Source: JBOGOC01 sp050747525
GTDB lineage: Bacteria > Acidobacteriota > Polarisedimenticolia > JACPZX01 > DASXTC01
Direction: 5' to 3'
DNA length: 37,217 bases
NCBI GenBank assembly: GCA_050747525.1
Contig: JBOGOC010000078.1
Coordinates: 1 to 37,217, forward strand
How positions within the stretch are numbered: position 1 is the stretch's first letter; each line of letters begins with the position of its first letter. The notes beneath the pieces are model-generated. The model had not been told where the DNA came from. It made no database searches and was given only the letters and a program-made list of their open reading frames with translations. The translations under genes and the position numbers were made by a program. Below, in pieces: positions 1 to 7,330 of the stretch.

Positions 1-41
1 CTCGTCGGTCATAGGGCCTCGGAGACCACTCCCCGCCGGCC
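1..41 (-). repeat. Structured intergenic repeat, copy A (cut by window edge)
   Basis: Positions 1-29 are the exact reverse complement of 6476-6504, which covers the inner part of the left terminal repeat of copy B plus 15 bases beyond it. The match continues with two small differences to about 41. Because identity runs past the terminal repeat into the interior, this is a homologous element in inverse orientation to copy B, not a chance GC palindrome. The rest of the copy lies outside the window. Confidence 0.8.
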
Positions 42-351
42 GCCCTCACCAGTGATCGATCAGATCCCACCGCCGCCCCCACCACCCACAGAGGTTGGTT
101 TTCGGCGATGAGACCGAGCGCGATGAGCATTCATGCCGCGCCGCGAGGTGCCCCATGAAACCGAAGCGTGAAAAGAGCAAGACCATGATCTTGCTCCTCC
201 CTCATTCGAAGCCAACCGCTTGGACGGCACGTCGTTGGGGGACGAATCGACGACCAGAGTGCCACGTGTGTCAGGGGCTTTGAACCGCGGGTGCATGTGT
301 CGCCGCCGGGGGACGCGCTAGCTTGCGGGAGCCCGATTCCCAGCCGCGAGA
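42..351. other. Non-coding stretch, no gene seen
   Basis: No convincing coding region lies here. Short open frames on both strands (95-283 plus; 60-296 minus) lack a ribosome binding site and resemble nothing I know. The stretch holds the end of repeat copy A, a perfect 10-base palindrome (TGATCGATCA, 53-62), and a terminator-like hairpin at 171-196. It is the 3' flank of the leftward superoxide dismutase gene. Confidence 0.5.
171..196 (-). terminator. Rho-independent terminator candidate for the SOD gene
   Basis: On the minus strand GAGCAAGA (196-189) and TCTTGCTC (182-175) form a perfect 8-bp stem with a 6-base loop, followed at once by TTTT (174-171). It lies about 155 bases past the SOD stop codon. 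The T-tract is short, so termination strength is uncertain. Confidence 0.5.
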
Positions 352-981
352 TCAGCGCATGCGCGCCGACTGGGTCCTGGGCTCTCCCATCCGCTGGGCG
401 GCGACCTGCCAGTCCACGTTGGCGAAGAAGTCTTCGAGGTACTTCTCGCGCTGGGTGGGCTTGAGGTACACGCTGAACGCGTGCTCCCAGACGTCGAGCA
501 CCACCACCGGGCTCCAGCCGGCCGGATGCCCCGCGTGGTGCTGCTCGATCCACAGGTTCACCAGGCGGCCGGTGATCGGATCGGCGTAGGTGATGGCCCA
601 TCCCACGCCCGGCATCTTCGCCACGCCCATCAGATCGGCCTCGAACGCCTTCACGCCGCCGAACTGGCGGGCGGCCGCAGCCCCCAGCGGGTTCTGCTCG
701 TCCAGGGCGCCGCTGCCTCCGGGCTTCAGGCCGTCGAAGTAGAGCTCGTGGAGCCTCATGCCGTTGAGCTCCCACCCCAGGCGCCGGTTCTGCTCGGCGA
801 ACTCGGGCGACGCGAAGCGGTTCTTCGCCCTGAGCTCGGTGACGCTCTGGAGCAGCGCGTTGCTGCGCTTGACGTAACCCTCGTACAGGGTGAGGTGGAC
901 CTCGATCTGCTCGTCGGTGATTCCCTTCAGCCCTCTGAGGCGCGCATAGTCACGTGGCGCGTAGATGGTGGTGTCTGCCAT
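352..981 (-). CDS. Fe/Mn superoxide dismutase family protein
   Basis: Predicted cytoplasmic protein of 209 residues in the iron/manganese superoxide dismutase family, which turns superoxide into oxygen and hydrogen peroxide. The four metal ligands of the family can be placed: His29, His78 (in RLHELYF), Asp163 and His167 (in DVWEHAF). The C-terminal part up to about residue 187 is the most typical. The N-terminal part lacks the usual LPY..LEPHI opening and the usual NHxFYW second-ligand motif is replaced, so this is a divergent branch. The start at 981 is chosen because an AAGGAGG Shine-Dalgarno sits five bases upstream; an alternative start at 1005 has none. The gene is divergent from ispH across a 78-base gap. 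Superoxide dismutase activity is inferred from ligand conservation only. Confidence 0.85.
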   Translation of the reverse strand: MADTTIYAPRDYARLRGLKGITDEQIEVHLTLYEGYVKRSNALLQSVTELRAKNRFASPEFAEQNRRLGWELNGMRLHELYFDGLKPGGSGALDEQNPLGAAAARQFGGVKAFEADLMGVAKMPGVGWAITYADPITGRLVNLWIEQHHAGHPAGWSPVVVLDVWEHAFSVYLKPTQREKYLEDFFANVDWQVAAQRMGEPRTQSARMR

Positions 982-1059
982 GGTGCCTCCTTCCATCTTT
1001 CTCACACTAGGCGGCCTGCCCGGCGGCCGCCAGCGTGCGTGCTACCATGCGTGCCAGCC

Positions 1060-2271
1060 ATGTCGGACACGTCCTACTACCAGCGGGGTTTCGGGCTCAA
1101 GCAGGCCATCTCGCCCACGCTGCGTCGCGACTATCACAGCGCACTCGTGAGCCGGCTCCGCGAGCAGGGGTCCCGGCTGGAGGCCGGCGAGCTGTCCATC
1201 CGCCTCGCGCAGGAGTTCGGCTTCTGCTACGGAGTGGACCGGGCGGTGGAATACGCCTACGAGACGGTGGAGAAATTCCCCCAGCGCCGGATCTTCCTCA
1301 TCGGGGAGATCATCCACAACCCGCGCGTCAACGACCGGCTGCAGGGCATGGGGATCCGGTTCCTTGCCGGCCACGAAGAGCTTTCCGACCTGGCGACCGA
1401 GGACGTGGTCATCATCCCGGCCTTCGGGGTTCCTGTGCCGCTGTTCCACGCACTGCGGAAGACCGGCTGTGTCCTGGTGGACACCACCTGCGGCTCGGTG
1501 CTGAACGTCTGGAAGAACGTCGAGAGGTACGCGCGCGAAGGATTCACCTCGGTCATCCACGGCAAGTACGAACACGAGGAGACCAGGGCCACGGCGTCCC
1601 GCGCCCTCATGCACGCGGGCGGCCACTACATCATCGTGAAGGACATGCGTCAGGCCGGCCAGGTGGCCGCCTACATCGAGGCAAAGGACGGGCCGGCGCG
1701 CGCGACGTTCATGCAGGCCTTCGGCAAGGCCAGCTCCCCCGGGTTCGACCCGGACCTGCACCTGGAACGGATCGGGGTGGCCAACCAGACCACCATGCTG
1801 TCGTCCGAGTCGCTGGCCATCGCCGAGAGGCTGCGTCAGGCGCTCACCTCGCGGCACGGCGAGGCGCAGATCGAGAAGCAGTTCCGGTCCTTCGACACCA
1901 TCTGCAGCGCCACCCAGGATCGGCAGGACGCGGTGATGTCCATGGTGAAGGAAGGCGTGGACCTGCTGCTCATCATCGGCGGCTATAACAGCAGCAACAC
2001 GAACCACCTGACCTCGATGGGCGAAGCCAGCGTGCCGACCTTTCACATCAACGCCGCCGACTGCATCCAGGGCCCGGACGCCATCCGGCACCAGCCGTTC
2101 GGCTCCACCACGGAGACGCACACCACCAGCTGGCTGCCGGCCGGTCCACTGCGCGTGGGGATCACGGCAGGGGCGTCCACGCCCAACGTGATGATCGGAG
2201 AAGTCATCGAAGCCCTGCTGCGCGCGCGCGGGCTCGACCCGGACAACGTCTTCAGCAGCCAGCCCGGCTGA
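1060..2271 (+). CDS. ispH: 4-hydroxy-3-methylbut-2-enyl diphosphate reductase
   Basis: Last enzyme of the MEP isoprenoid pathway: reduces HMBPP to IPP and DMAPP with a [4Fe-4S] cluster. The three cluster cysteines are visible: Cys56 (GFCYGV), Cys144 (DTTCGSV) and Cys282 (TICSATQDRQ). The SxN-type motif near the C-terminus is seen as SSNTNHL. At 403 residues it is much longer than the 310-residue E. coli type and has the N-terminal extension and internal insertion of the cyanobacterial/plant form. The open frame runs far upstream (to 481), but homology starts at MSDTSYYQ, so the ATG at 1060 is chosen. No Shine-Dalgarno precedes it; an extended -10-like TGCTACCAT lies at 1040-1048, suggesting a very short leader. 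A rhodanese follows 13 bases downstream, probably co-transcribed. Confidence 0.93.
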   Translation: MSDTSYYQRGFGLKQAISPTLRRDYHSALVSRLREQGSRLEAGELSIRLAQEFGFCYGVDRAVEYAYETVEKFPQRRIFLIGEIIHNPRVNDRLQGMGIRFLAGHEELSDLATEDVVIIPAFGVPVPLFHALRKTGCVLVDTTCGSVLNVWKNVERYAREGFTSVIHGKYEHEETRATASRALMHAGGHYIIVKDMRQAGQVAAYIEAKDGPARATFMQAFGKASSPGFDPDLHLERIGVANQTTMLSSESLAIAERLRQALTSRHGEAQIEKQFRSFDTICSATQDRQDAVMSMVKEGVDLLLIIGGYNSSNTNHLTSMGEASVPTFHINAADCIQGPDAIRHQPFGSTTETHTTSWLPAGPLRVGITAGASTPNVMIGEVIEALLRARGLDPDNVFSSQPG

Positions 2272-2284
2272 TCGAGGAGGTGCG

Positions 2285-2644
2285 ATGCCCAAGTCGTTCA
2301 TGGACCTTGCCAACGAAGCCCGCTCCCGCATCAGGGAGATCGACGCCGCCGAGGCGGCCCGGGCCATCGCCGCCGGTCAGGCGGCGGTCGTGGACGTGAG
2401 AGAGCCCGACGAGTTCAGGATGGGCCACATCGAAGGAGCGGTGAACATCCCGCGCGGGGTGGCGGAGATGGGGGTTCCCCAGGCGGTGCCCGATCGCTCG
2501 GCGCGCGTCATCCTGTACTGCGCGGGGGGGAACCGGTCCGCCCTGGCTGCCGACAGCCTGAGGCAGATGGGCTACGAGAAGGCAGAGTCGCTGGCTGGGG
2601 GGTTCCAGGGCTGGGTGAGGTCGGGACAGCCTGTGGTGAAATGA
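2285..2644 (+). CDS. Rhodanese-like sulfurtransferase
   Basis: Single-domain rhodanese of 119 residues. The active-site loop is CAGGNRS with catalytic Cys79, and the upstream VVDVREPDEF and GHIEGAVNIP motifs are typical of the fold. Such proteins carry sulfur as a cysteine persulfide; the acceptor is not evident here. The N-terminus has no signal peptide, so it should be cytoplasmic. GAGGAGG lies just upstream of the ATG. It follows ispH by 13 bases; IspH needs a [4Fe-4S] cluster, so a role in sulfur handling for it is possible but speculative. Confidence 0.9.
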   Translation: MPKSFMDLANEARSRIREIDAAEAARAIAAGQAAVVDVREPDEFRMGHIEGAVNIPRGVAEMGVPQAVPDRSARVILYCAGGNRSALAADSLRQMGYEKAESLAGGFQGWVRSGQPVVK

Positions 2645-2663
2645 CGGGCCTGAAAGCAGGGTG

Positions 2664-2686
2664 GTCCGGCGGCGGCGGTGCCGGAC
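2664..2686. terminator. Hairpin between convergent genes
   Basis: GTCCGGC (2664-2670) pairs with GCCGGAC (2680-2686) in a perfect 7-bp stem with a 9-base loop. It fills the 43-base gap between the rhodanese stop and the stop of the minus-strand gene at 2688. No T-tract follows on either strand, so it is only a candidate bidirectional terminator. Confidence 0.4.
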
Positions 2687-2687
2687 G

Positions 2688-3062
2688 TCACGCCATGGTG
2701 GCGGCCTCGACCCGCTGGAAGGCCTTCTCGAACACGAACGAATCGATGAGGTCCTCGACGATGGTCGGAAGCTTCGCCTCGTCGATGCGGGCCATGATGA
2801 TGGCGTCCGCGAACCAGTAACTCCCCTCGACGTCGTTCCCTTCGCGGCGTGCCCTGTCCATCGTGTCGCGGATGAACTGCACGGTCGTGACCGTACCCCT
2901 GTAGCGGGCCCCATCCTCCAGGTGGACGACGATGTCGGCGATGTCGGCATCCGGGTTCAGGGGCTCCTCGTACGGCCAGAGCAGCTCGACGCGGTCGACC
3001 TTGTGCCGCTCTTTGTAGTCTTGCTTGGCCCGTTTGCCGGTTCGCCTGAGATCCGATGGCAT
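2688..3062 (-). CDS. Conserved-looking hypothetical protein, 124 residues
   Basis: I do not recognise a named family. The protein is soluble, charged, and mixed alpha/beta in appearance, with no signal peptide, membrane segment or cysteine motif. It starts with a basic segment (rich in Lys/Arg, residues 5-22), followed by an acidic middle and an apparent C-terminal helix. The reading frame is supported by a good ribosome site (GGGAG before the ATG), a plausible sigma-70 promoter at 3118-3146 and a gene-sized frame with codon use like its neighbours. It is transcribed towards the rhodanese and away from the cytochrome gene. Confidence 0.7.
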   Translation of the reverse strand: MPSDLRRTGKRAKQDYKERHKVDRVELLWPYEEPLNPDADIADIVVHLEDGARYRGTVTTVQFIRDTMDRARREGNDVEGSYWFADAIIMARIDEAKLPTIVEDLIDSFVFEKAFQRVEAATMA

Positions 3063-3117
3063 CCACTCTCCCTACGTGATGTGTCGGTTTTGAACGCTTG
3101 CTCGAACAATCAATGGA

Positions 3118-3146
3118 ATATTAGCGCTTCAGGGCCGTCGATCCAA
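3118..3146 (-). promoter_or_regulatory. Sigma-70-like promoter for the 2688-3062 gene
   Basis: Minus strand: -35 TTGGAT (3146-3141), 17-base spacer, -10 TAATAT (3123-3118). Transcription would start near 3111, leaving a leader of about 49 bases with a Shine-Dalgarno. This stretch is markedly AT-richer than the genes around it. Confidence 0.55.
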
Positions 3147-3283
3147 GTTTTTTCCAACATTTTCCACAAGATAGGTCCCTTTCCTTCAGTCCGGCCACCA
3201 CCCCTCTAGGCAAGCGTCACCTTTGCCGGTAGCTTTAGGCAACCGGAACCGGGCAATTCCTGACCGGGGTCGAGGGTAAGGGA

Positions 3284-6200
3284 ATGGTTCGAGCTGCCTT
3301 CCGCCGGACGACGACGAGCGCCGCACTCCTTCTGTTTTTCGCCCCGTCCATGGCGCAATACGTCAATTTCGAGGTGTCGCACGTCCATCCCATCGATCTG
3401 ACCCCGTCGGGCGGCCGCCTGCTCGCCGTCAACACGCCCGACGCGGTCCTGGAAGTCTTCACGGTGGGAGCAGGAGGGGGCCTGACCCCGGCCCGCAGCA
3501 TCCCGGTGGGGATGGAGCCGGTCAGCGTGGTGGCCCGCACCGATTCCGAGGCCTGGGTCGTCAACAACCTGTCGGACTCCATCAGCATCGTCGACCTCGA
3601 TCTGGGGGCGACCGTCCGCACCCTCCCGGTGGGAGACGAGCCGACCGACGTGACGTTCGCCCGAGGCAAGGCGTTCGTCTCTGTGGCCCAGGAAGACCTG
3701 GTGCGCGTGTTCGATCTGGCCAACCTGGATGCGCCACCCGTGGTCGTCCCGATCTTCAGCAGCGACCCGCGGTCCCTGGCCGTGTCGCCCGACGGGGGCA
3801 AGGTGTACGTGGTCGCCCAGAACTCCGGCAACCAGACCACGGTGCTGAACGCCAACATCATCGAGACGAACAGCAGCGGGCTGGACGGTGCCCGACTGAC
3901 CGCGCTGGGGCTCAACAACACCACGTGCAATGGCGCGCCCCCCCTCTATCCGCCGCTGCCACCCGGAATCACCCGGAATCCCGCGCTGGCCGATCCCGCC
4001 CCCCCGTCCCAGCCGCCGGTCGGCCTGATCGTGAAGTGGGATGAGGCTACGGGGAGCTGGCGGGACGAGGCGGGGCAGGACTGGACCCACTGCCTGCCGT
4101 TCCGGCTGCCGGATCACGACCTGTTCGTGATCGACGCCAACACCCCCGCGAGCCCCGTCACCTTCGTGGACCACATCGGCACGACCCTGTTCGAGGTGTC
4201 GGTCAACCCGGGCAACGGGCGCATCTACGTGCCGCACACCGAGGCCCGCAACATGGTCCGCTTCGAGCACGAGCTGGGAGTGCGCGGCCACATGGTGGAC
4301 AACCGCCTCGGCGTGGTGGACCCCTCGGCCGGCAACGCGCTGACCCTGATCGACCTCAACACCCACCTGGGCGCGCGCACCAGCGACCCCAGCAACAACC
4401 TGGCCGAGCGCATGGCCAGCATCTCCCAGCCGGGGATGATGGTGTGGAACGCGGCGGGGACGCGCGCCTGGCTCACCGCCATCGGCTCGCGCAAGCTGTT
4501 CCGCATCGACGGCGGGTGCCTGACCGGCTCGTGCATCTTCGGCCCCAGCCGGTCCGCACCGGACACCGTGGAGGTCGGGGAGGGCCCCACCGGGGTCGCG
4601 CTGCACGAAGGGCTCGACCGGGTGTACGTGCTGAACCGCTTCTCCAACACGGTGGCGATCGTGGCGGCCTCCACGCTGACCCATCTGGCCGACGTGCCGC
4701 TGCATGACGCGAGCCCTGCCGTGGTGCGCGACGGGCGGCGCCTGCTGTACGACGGGATCATCTCGTCGCGCCACGGCGACGCGGCGTGCTCCAGCTGCCA
4801 CATCTCCGGGAACATGGACAAGATCGCCTGGGACCTGGGAGATCCCGAAGGGGACTTCACTCCCTATGGCACCGCCGGAGACAATGTGAAGTTCATCCTG
4901 CCGGGCGGGGACCAGCCCTTCGAATGCAGCCCCGGCCTGTGCGCCGCGCACGACGGCTTCGATCCCCAGAAGGGGCCAATGACCACGCAGACGCTGCGCG
5001 GCATGCTCGAGCCGCTGCACTGGCGAGGCGATCGCGCCACCATGAACGACTTCAACATGGCCTTCGTGGGCCTGATGGGAAGGCCCGACATCGGGCCGAT
5101 CAACGGCAAGCCGGCGGGGCACGATGCCGTCACCATGGAGCAGTTTCGCCAGTTCGCGCTGGGCATGCGCTTCCCGCCCAACCCGTTCCGCAACGTCAAC
5201 GACACCCTGCCCAACACGGCAGTCACGGTGCCGGGGCACGCCCTCTCCGGCAACCCCAACGCCGGCTTCACGCTGTTCCGCCAGGGGATCACGGACGGCG
5301 GATCGTCCTGCACCGGATGCCACACGCTCCCCTTCGGCGCGGCCGGAGGAAGGTTGGGCGGCCTCAACCCCGGCGATCCCACCGTCTTCTTCGCGGGGCT
5401 GTTCAACGGCACGGCGGATGGCTCGCCCCACAGCGACCTGAAGGTCGCCCACATGCGGAACATGTACGAGAAGTTCGGGCCGCGCTTCGCCAGCCACACC
5501 AACCCGGGCGACCCGGCCGCCACCAACCAGCAGAAGTCCGGGTTCGGGTTCACGCACGACGGCTCTGTTCCCGACCTGCTCACCTTCTTCTCCGCCAGCG
5601 TGTTCTCGCTGACGGCCCAGCAGGTGCGCGACGTGGCCATGTTCAGCCTCTTCTTTCCCACGGGCATGCGCCCGGGCGTCGGTCGGCACGTGACCGTGCC
5701 GGCGGGCCCCGCGCCCACAGGAACCGCCGAGCAGGAGACGCTGCTGACCACCCTGGTTCAGCTGGGCAACGCCGCCGACGCGAGCAGGCACTGCGAGCTG
5801 GTCGCTTTCGCGCGCAGCGCCGCCCCCACGGCCAGGCCCAGGAGCTGGTTCCTCAATGGAGGCGTGGCCACAGGCGGCCTGTGGACGACCGACGTGGACG
5901 GAGAGGCCCAGGTGAGCACCGCCACGCTGCGCCAGAACGCGGGGGGACCGATCACCTTCCTGTGCGCCACCACCGGATCGGGGATGCGGCTCGGCGCCGA
6001 TCGCGACCTGGACGCTCACTTCAACGCAAGCGACTGCTCGGACGGAGACGCCACCTTCTTCGCCACCCCGGTGGACGCCGCCAACCTGATCGTGAGCACC
6101 GGCTCACCGACGGTCCTTTCGTGGGATCCCCAGCCCGGCACGGTGGGCCCGGCCGTCTTCCACGAAGTGGCGGGAGGAGTGCTGAGCGGCCTGACCTCAG

Positions 6201-6385
6201 GACTGCCCGCCGCCACGTCGTGCGTCAGCGGCACCGTGAGCGCAACTCAACACGCCGACACGCGCCCCAACCCGCCCGTAGGCGACGGCTACTTCTACCT
6301 CGTCCGCGCCAGGACCCCCGAGTGCAACGGCGGCTTCAACACCTCTTCCCCCACCATCGAATCCCTCGACTGCACATCCCAGTAG
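3284..6385 (+). CDS. YVTN beta-propeller / di-haem cytochrome c peroxidase-like fusion, exported
   Basis: A 1033-residue exported protein. Residues 1-24 form a signal peptide (basic start, LLLFF core, cleavage after SMA). Residues about 30-480 carry repeated beta-propeller blades of the YVTN type (for example EAWVVNNLSDSISIVDL and RVYVLNRFSNTVAIV). Two c-type haem sites follow, Cys502-Ser-Ser-Cys-His506 and Cys676-Thr-Gly-Cys-His680, spaced as in di-haem cytochrome c peroxidase/MauG-like proteins. The last 200 residues resemble no domain I can name. It is expected in the periplasm or on the surface, passing electrons or acting on a peroxide or other small substrate; the substrate is unknown. 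It stands alone: a divergent gene lies upstream and a structured repeat lies downstream. Confidence 0.8.
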   Translation: MVRAAFRRTTTSAALLLFFAPSMAQYVNFEVSHVHPIDLTPSGGRLLAVNTPDAVLEVFTVGAGGGLTPARSIPVGMEPVSVVARTDSEAWVVNNLSDSISIVDLDLGATVRTLPVGDEPTDVTFARGKAFVSVAQEDLVRVFDLANLDAPPVVVPIFSSDPRSLAVSPDGGKVYVVAQNSGNQTTVLNANIIETNSSGLDGARLTALGLNNTTCNGAPPLYPPLPPGITRNPALADPAPPSQPPVGLIVKWDEATGSWRDEAGQDWTHCLPFRLPDHDLFVIDANTPASPVTFVDHIGTTLFEVSVNPGNGRIYVPHTEARNMVRFEHELGVRGHMVDNRLGVVDPSAGNALTLIDLNTHLGARTSDPSNNLAERMASISQPGMMVWNAAGTRAWLTAIGSRKLFRIDGGCLTGSCIFGPSRSAPDTVEVGEGPTGVALHEGLDRVYVLNRFSNTVAIVAASTLTHLADVPLHDASPAVVRDGRRLLYDGIISSRHGDAACSSCHISGNMDKIAWDLGDPEGDFTPYGTAGDNVKFILPGGDQPFECSPGLCAAHDGFDPQKGPMTTQTLRGMLEPLHWRGDRATMNDFNMAFVGLMGRPDIGPINGKPAGHDAVTMEQFRQFALGMRFPPNPFRNVNDTLPNTAVTVPGHALSGNPNAGFTLFRQGITDGGSSCTGCHTLPFGAAGGRLGGLNPGDPTVFFAGLFNGTADGSPHSDLKVAHMRNMYEKFGPRFASHTNPGDPAATNQQKSGFGFTHDGSVPDLLTFFSASVFSLTAQQVRDVAMFSLFFPTGMRPGVGRHVTVPAGPAPTGTAEQETLLTTLVQLGNAADASRHCELVAFARSAAPTARPRSWFLNGGVATGGLWTTDVDGEAQVSTATLRQNAGGPITFLCATTGSGMRLGADRDLDAHFNASDCSDGDATFFATPVDAANLIVSTGSPTVLSWDPQPGTVGPAVFHEVAGGVLSGLTSGLPAATSCVSGTVSATQHADTRPNPPVGDGYFYLVRARTPECNGGFNTSSPTIESLDCTSQ

Positions 6386-6458
6386 CAGAAACCGTAGCTT
6401 TTTCATCGCGTGACCCGGCACCCGGCCGCGCAGCGCGCCGACCGAACCTTCAGCTAAA

Positions 6459-6641
6459 GGGCCGGCGGCGGGGATGTGGTCTCCGAGGCCCTATGACCGA
6501 CGAGCCGGGTCGAGCGAGCGTTGGCCGCGCGCGCTTGTGCGCGGCCAGCGAGCGAGAGGCGAGGAGGGAATGGAGCTCAACCTCGTGGCCAACGCCACGA
6601 GGTTGAGCGCGCCTCGGAGACCACATCCCCGCCGCCGGCCC
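6459..6641 (+). repeat. Structured intergenic repeat, copy B (complete)
   Basis: A 183-base element with perfect 31-bp terminal inverted repeats (6459-6489 and 6611-6641) that contain the core GTGGTCTCCG. Inside are two hairpins: one with a 12-bp stem (6519-6530 with 6539-6550, one G-U pair), and one with a perfect 15-bp stem (6575-6589 with 6594-6608) closed by a CAAC loop. It encodes no transposase. It sits between the convergent cytochrome and YggU genes, where it may act as a two-way terminator. Homologous copies lie at 1-41, 19310-19353 and 26648-26826. Confidence 0.9.
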
Positions 6642-6655
6642 GACGTGGGAAAAGC

Positions 6656-6991
6656 TCAGCCGGCCCGCCCCGCCCCGGTGCTGACGCGCGGCATGGCCTT
6701 GAGCCTCGCCCTCACGTCGTCGGGCGAGCACCCTTCGATGAACACGACCTTCTGGGGACTGGTGAACCCGGACACCACCTTCACCCGCGACGTTCCCAGG
6801 TTCAGCGCGCCCGCCAGCACGCGTGCCACGGCGTCGTTGGCCTTCCCCCGCTCGGGAGGGGCCACCACGGTCATCTTGAGCGCGCCCGCGTAGGGGCCGA
6901 TCAGGGTGTCCTGCTTGGCGGCGGGCTTGACCCGCACCTTGAGGCGGCATCCCCCCTCGCTTGCCTGCAGCTCGAGACCTCGCGTCTCCAC
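6656..6991 (-). CDS. DUF167 / YggU family protein
   Basis: Small protein of 111 residues matching the YggU/DUF167 family, whose members are about 100 residues and have no agreed function. The family hallmark is clear: RVKPAAKQD followed by VVAPPERGKANDAV and the VSGFTSPQKVV segment. It starts with GTG at 6991, six bases after the ferredoxin stop, with GGAGG about ten bases upstream inside the ferredoxin gene. It is the last gene of the leftward patatin-isocitrate dehydrogenase-ferredoxin run. The last ten or so residues are low-complexity. Confidence 0.85.
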   Translation of the reverse strand: METRGLELQASEGGCRLKVRVKPAAKQDTLIGPYAGALKMTVVAPPERGKANDAVARVLAGALNLGTSRVKVVSGFTSPQKVVFIEGCSPDDVRARLKAMPRVSTGAGRAG

Positions 6992-6997
6992 CGCGCC

Positions 6998-7330
6998 TCA
7001 GCCTCCGTCCGGCCGGCCGTCGGGGAGGAGCAGCCGTTCCACGACCTCCCCGTTCACCAGGTGACGTTCGATGATCTCCTCCACGTCCTCCGCCTTCACG
7101 CCTCCGTACCAGACCCCTTCGGGATAGACCACCACAGTGATGCCGGTGGCGCAGGCGTCGAGGCACCCGGCCGCGTTGGCGCGGATCGTCTTCGAGAGTC
7201 CGCGCGCCTTGAGCCCCTTCTTGAACAGATCGCGCACCGCCTCGGATCCCTTGGCGGCGCAGCAGCCGCGGGCGTCTTCATCGGGCCGACGGTTGGTGCA
7301 GACGAACACGTGTCTCGCGAAGCGCGGCAT
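6998..7330 (-). CDS. Thioredoxin-like [2Fe-2S] ferredoxin
   Basis: A 110-residue protein of the thioredoxin-fold [2Fe-2S] ferredoxin family (Aquifex Fd4 / NuoE-like). The cluster cysteines are in FVCTN, RGCCAAKG and GCLDACATG, and the C-terminal VWYGGVKAEDVEEIIERHL is very typical of the family. It carries single electrons in the cytoplasm. The ATG at 7330 overlaps the stop of the upstream isocitrate dehydrogenase paralogue (TGATG), so translation is probably coupled. Position directly behind two dehydrogenase-family genes suggests a shared redox role, but the partner cannot be read from sequence. Confidence 0.88.
   Translation of the reverse strand: MPRFARHVFVCTNRRPDEDARGCCAAKGSEAVRDLFKKGLKARGLSKTIRANAAGCLDACATGITVVVYPEGVWYGGVKAEDVEEIIERHLVNGEVVERLLLPDGRPDGG

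Noticed and set aside
60..296. Small open frames on both strands in the left end
   Set aside because: No Shine-Dalgarno, odd composition (a Gly run on the minus strand) and no family; better read as non-coding 3' flank.
3206..6019. 937-codon open frame on the minus strand
   Set aside because: It lies opposite the cytochrome gene, whose signal peptide, propeller repeats and two CxxCH sites prove the plus strand. Long antisense frames are common at this GC content.
6459..6641. Insertion sequence
   Set aside because: Inverted repeats are present but there is no transposase frame and no clear target duplication; listed as a structured repeat instead.
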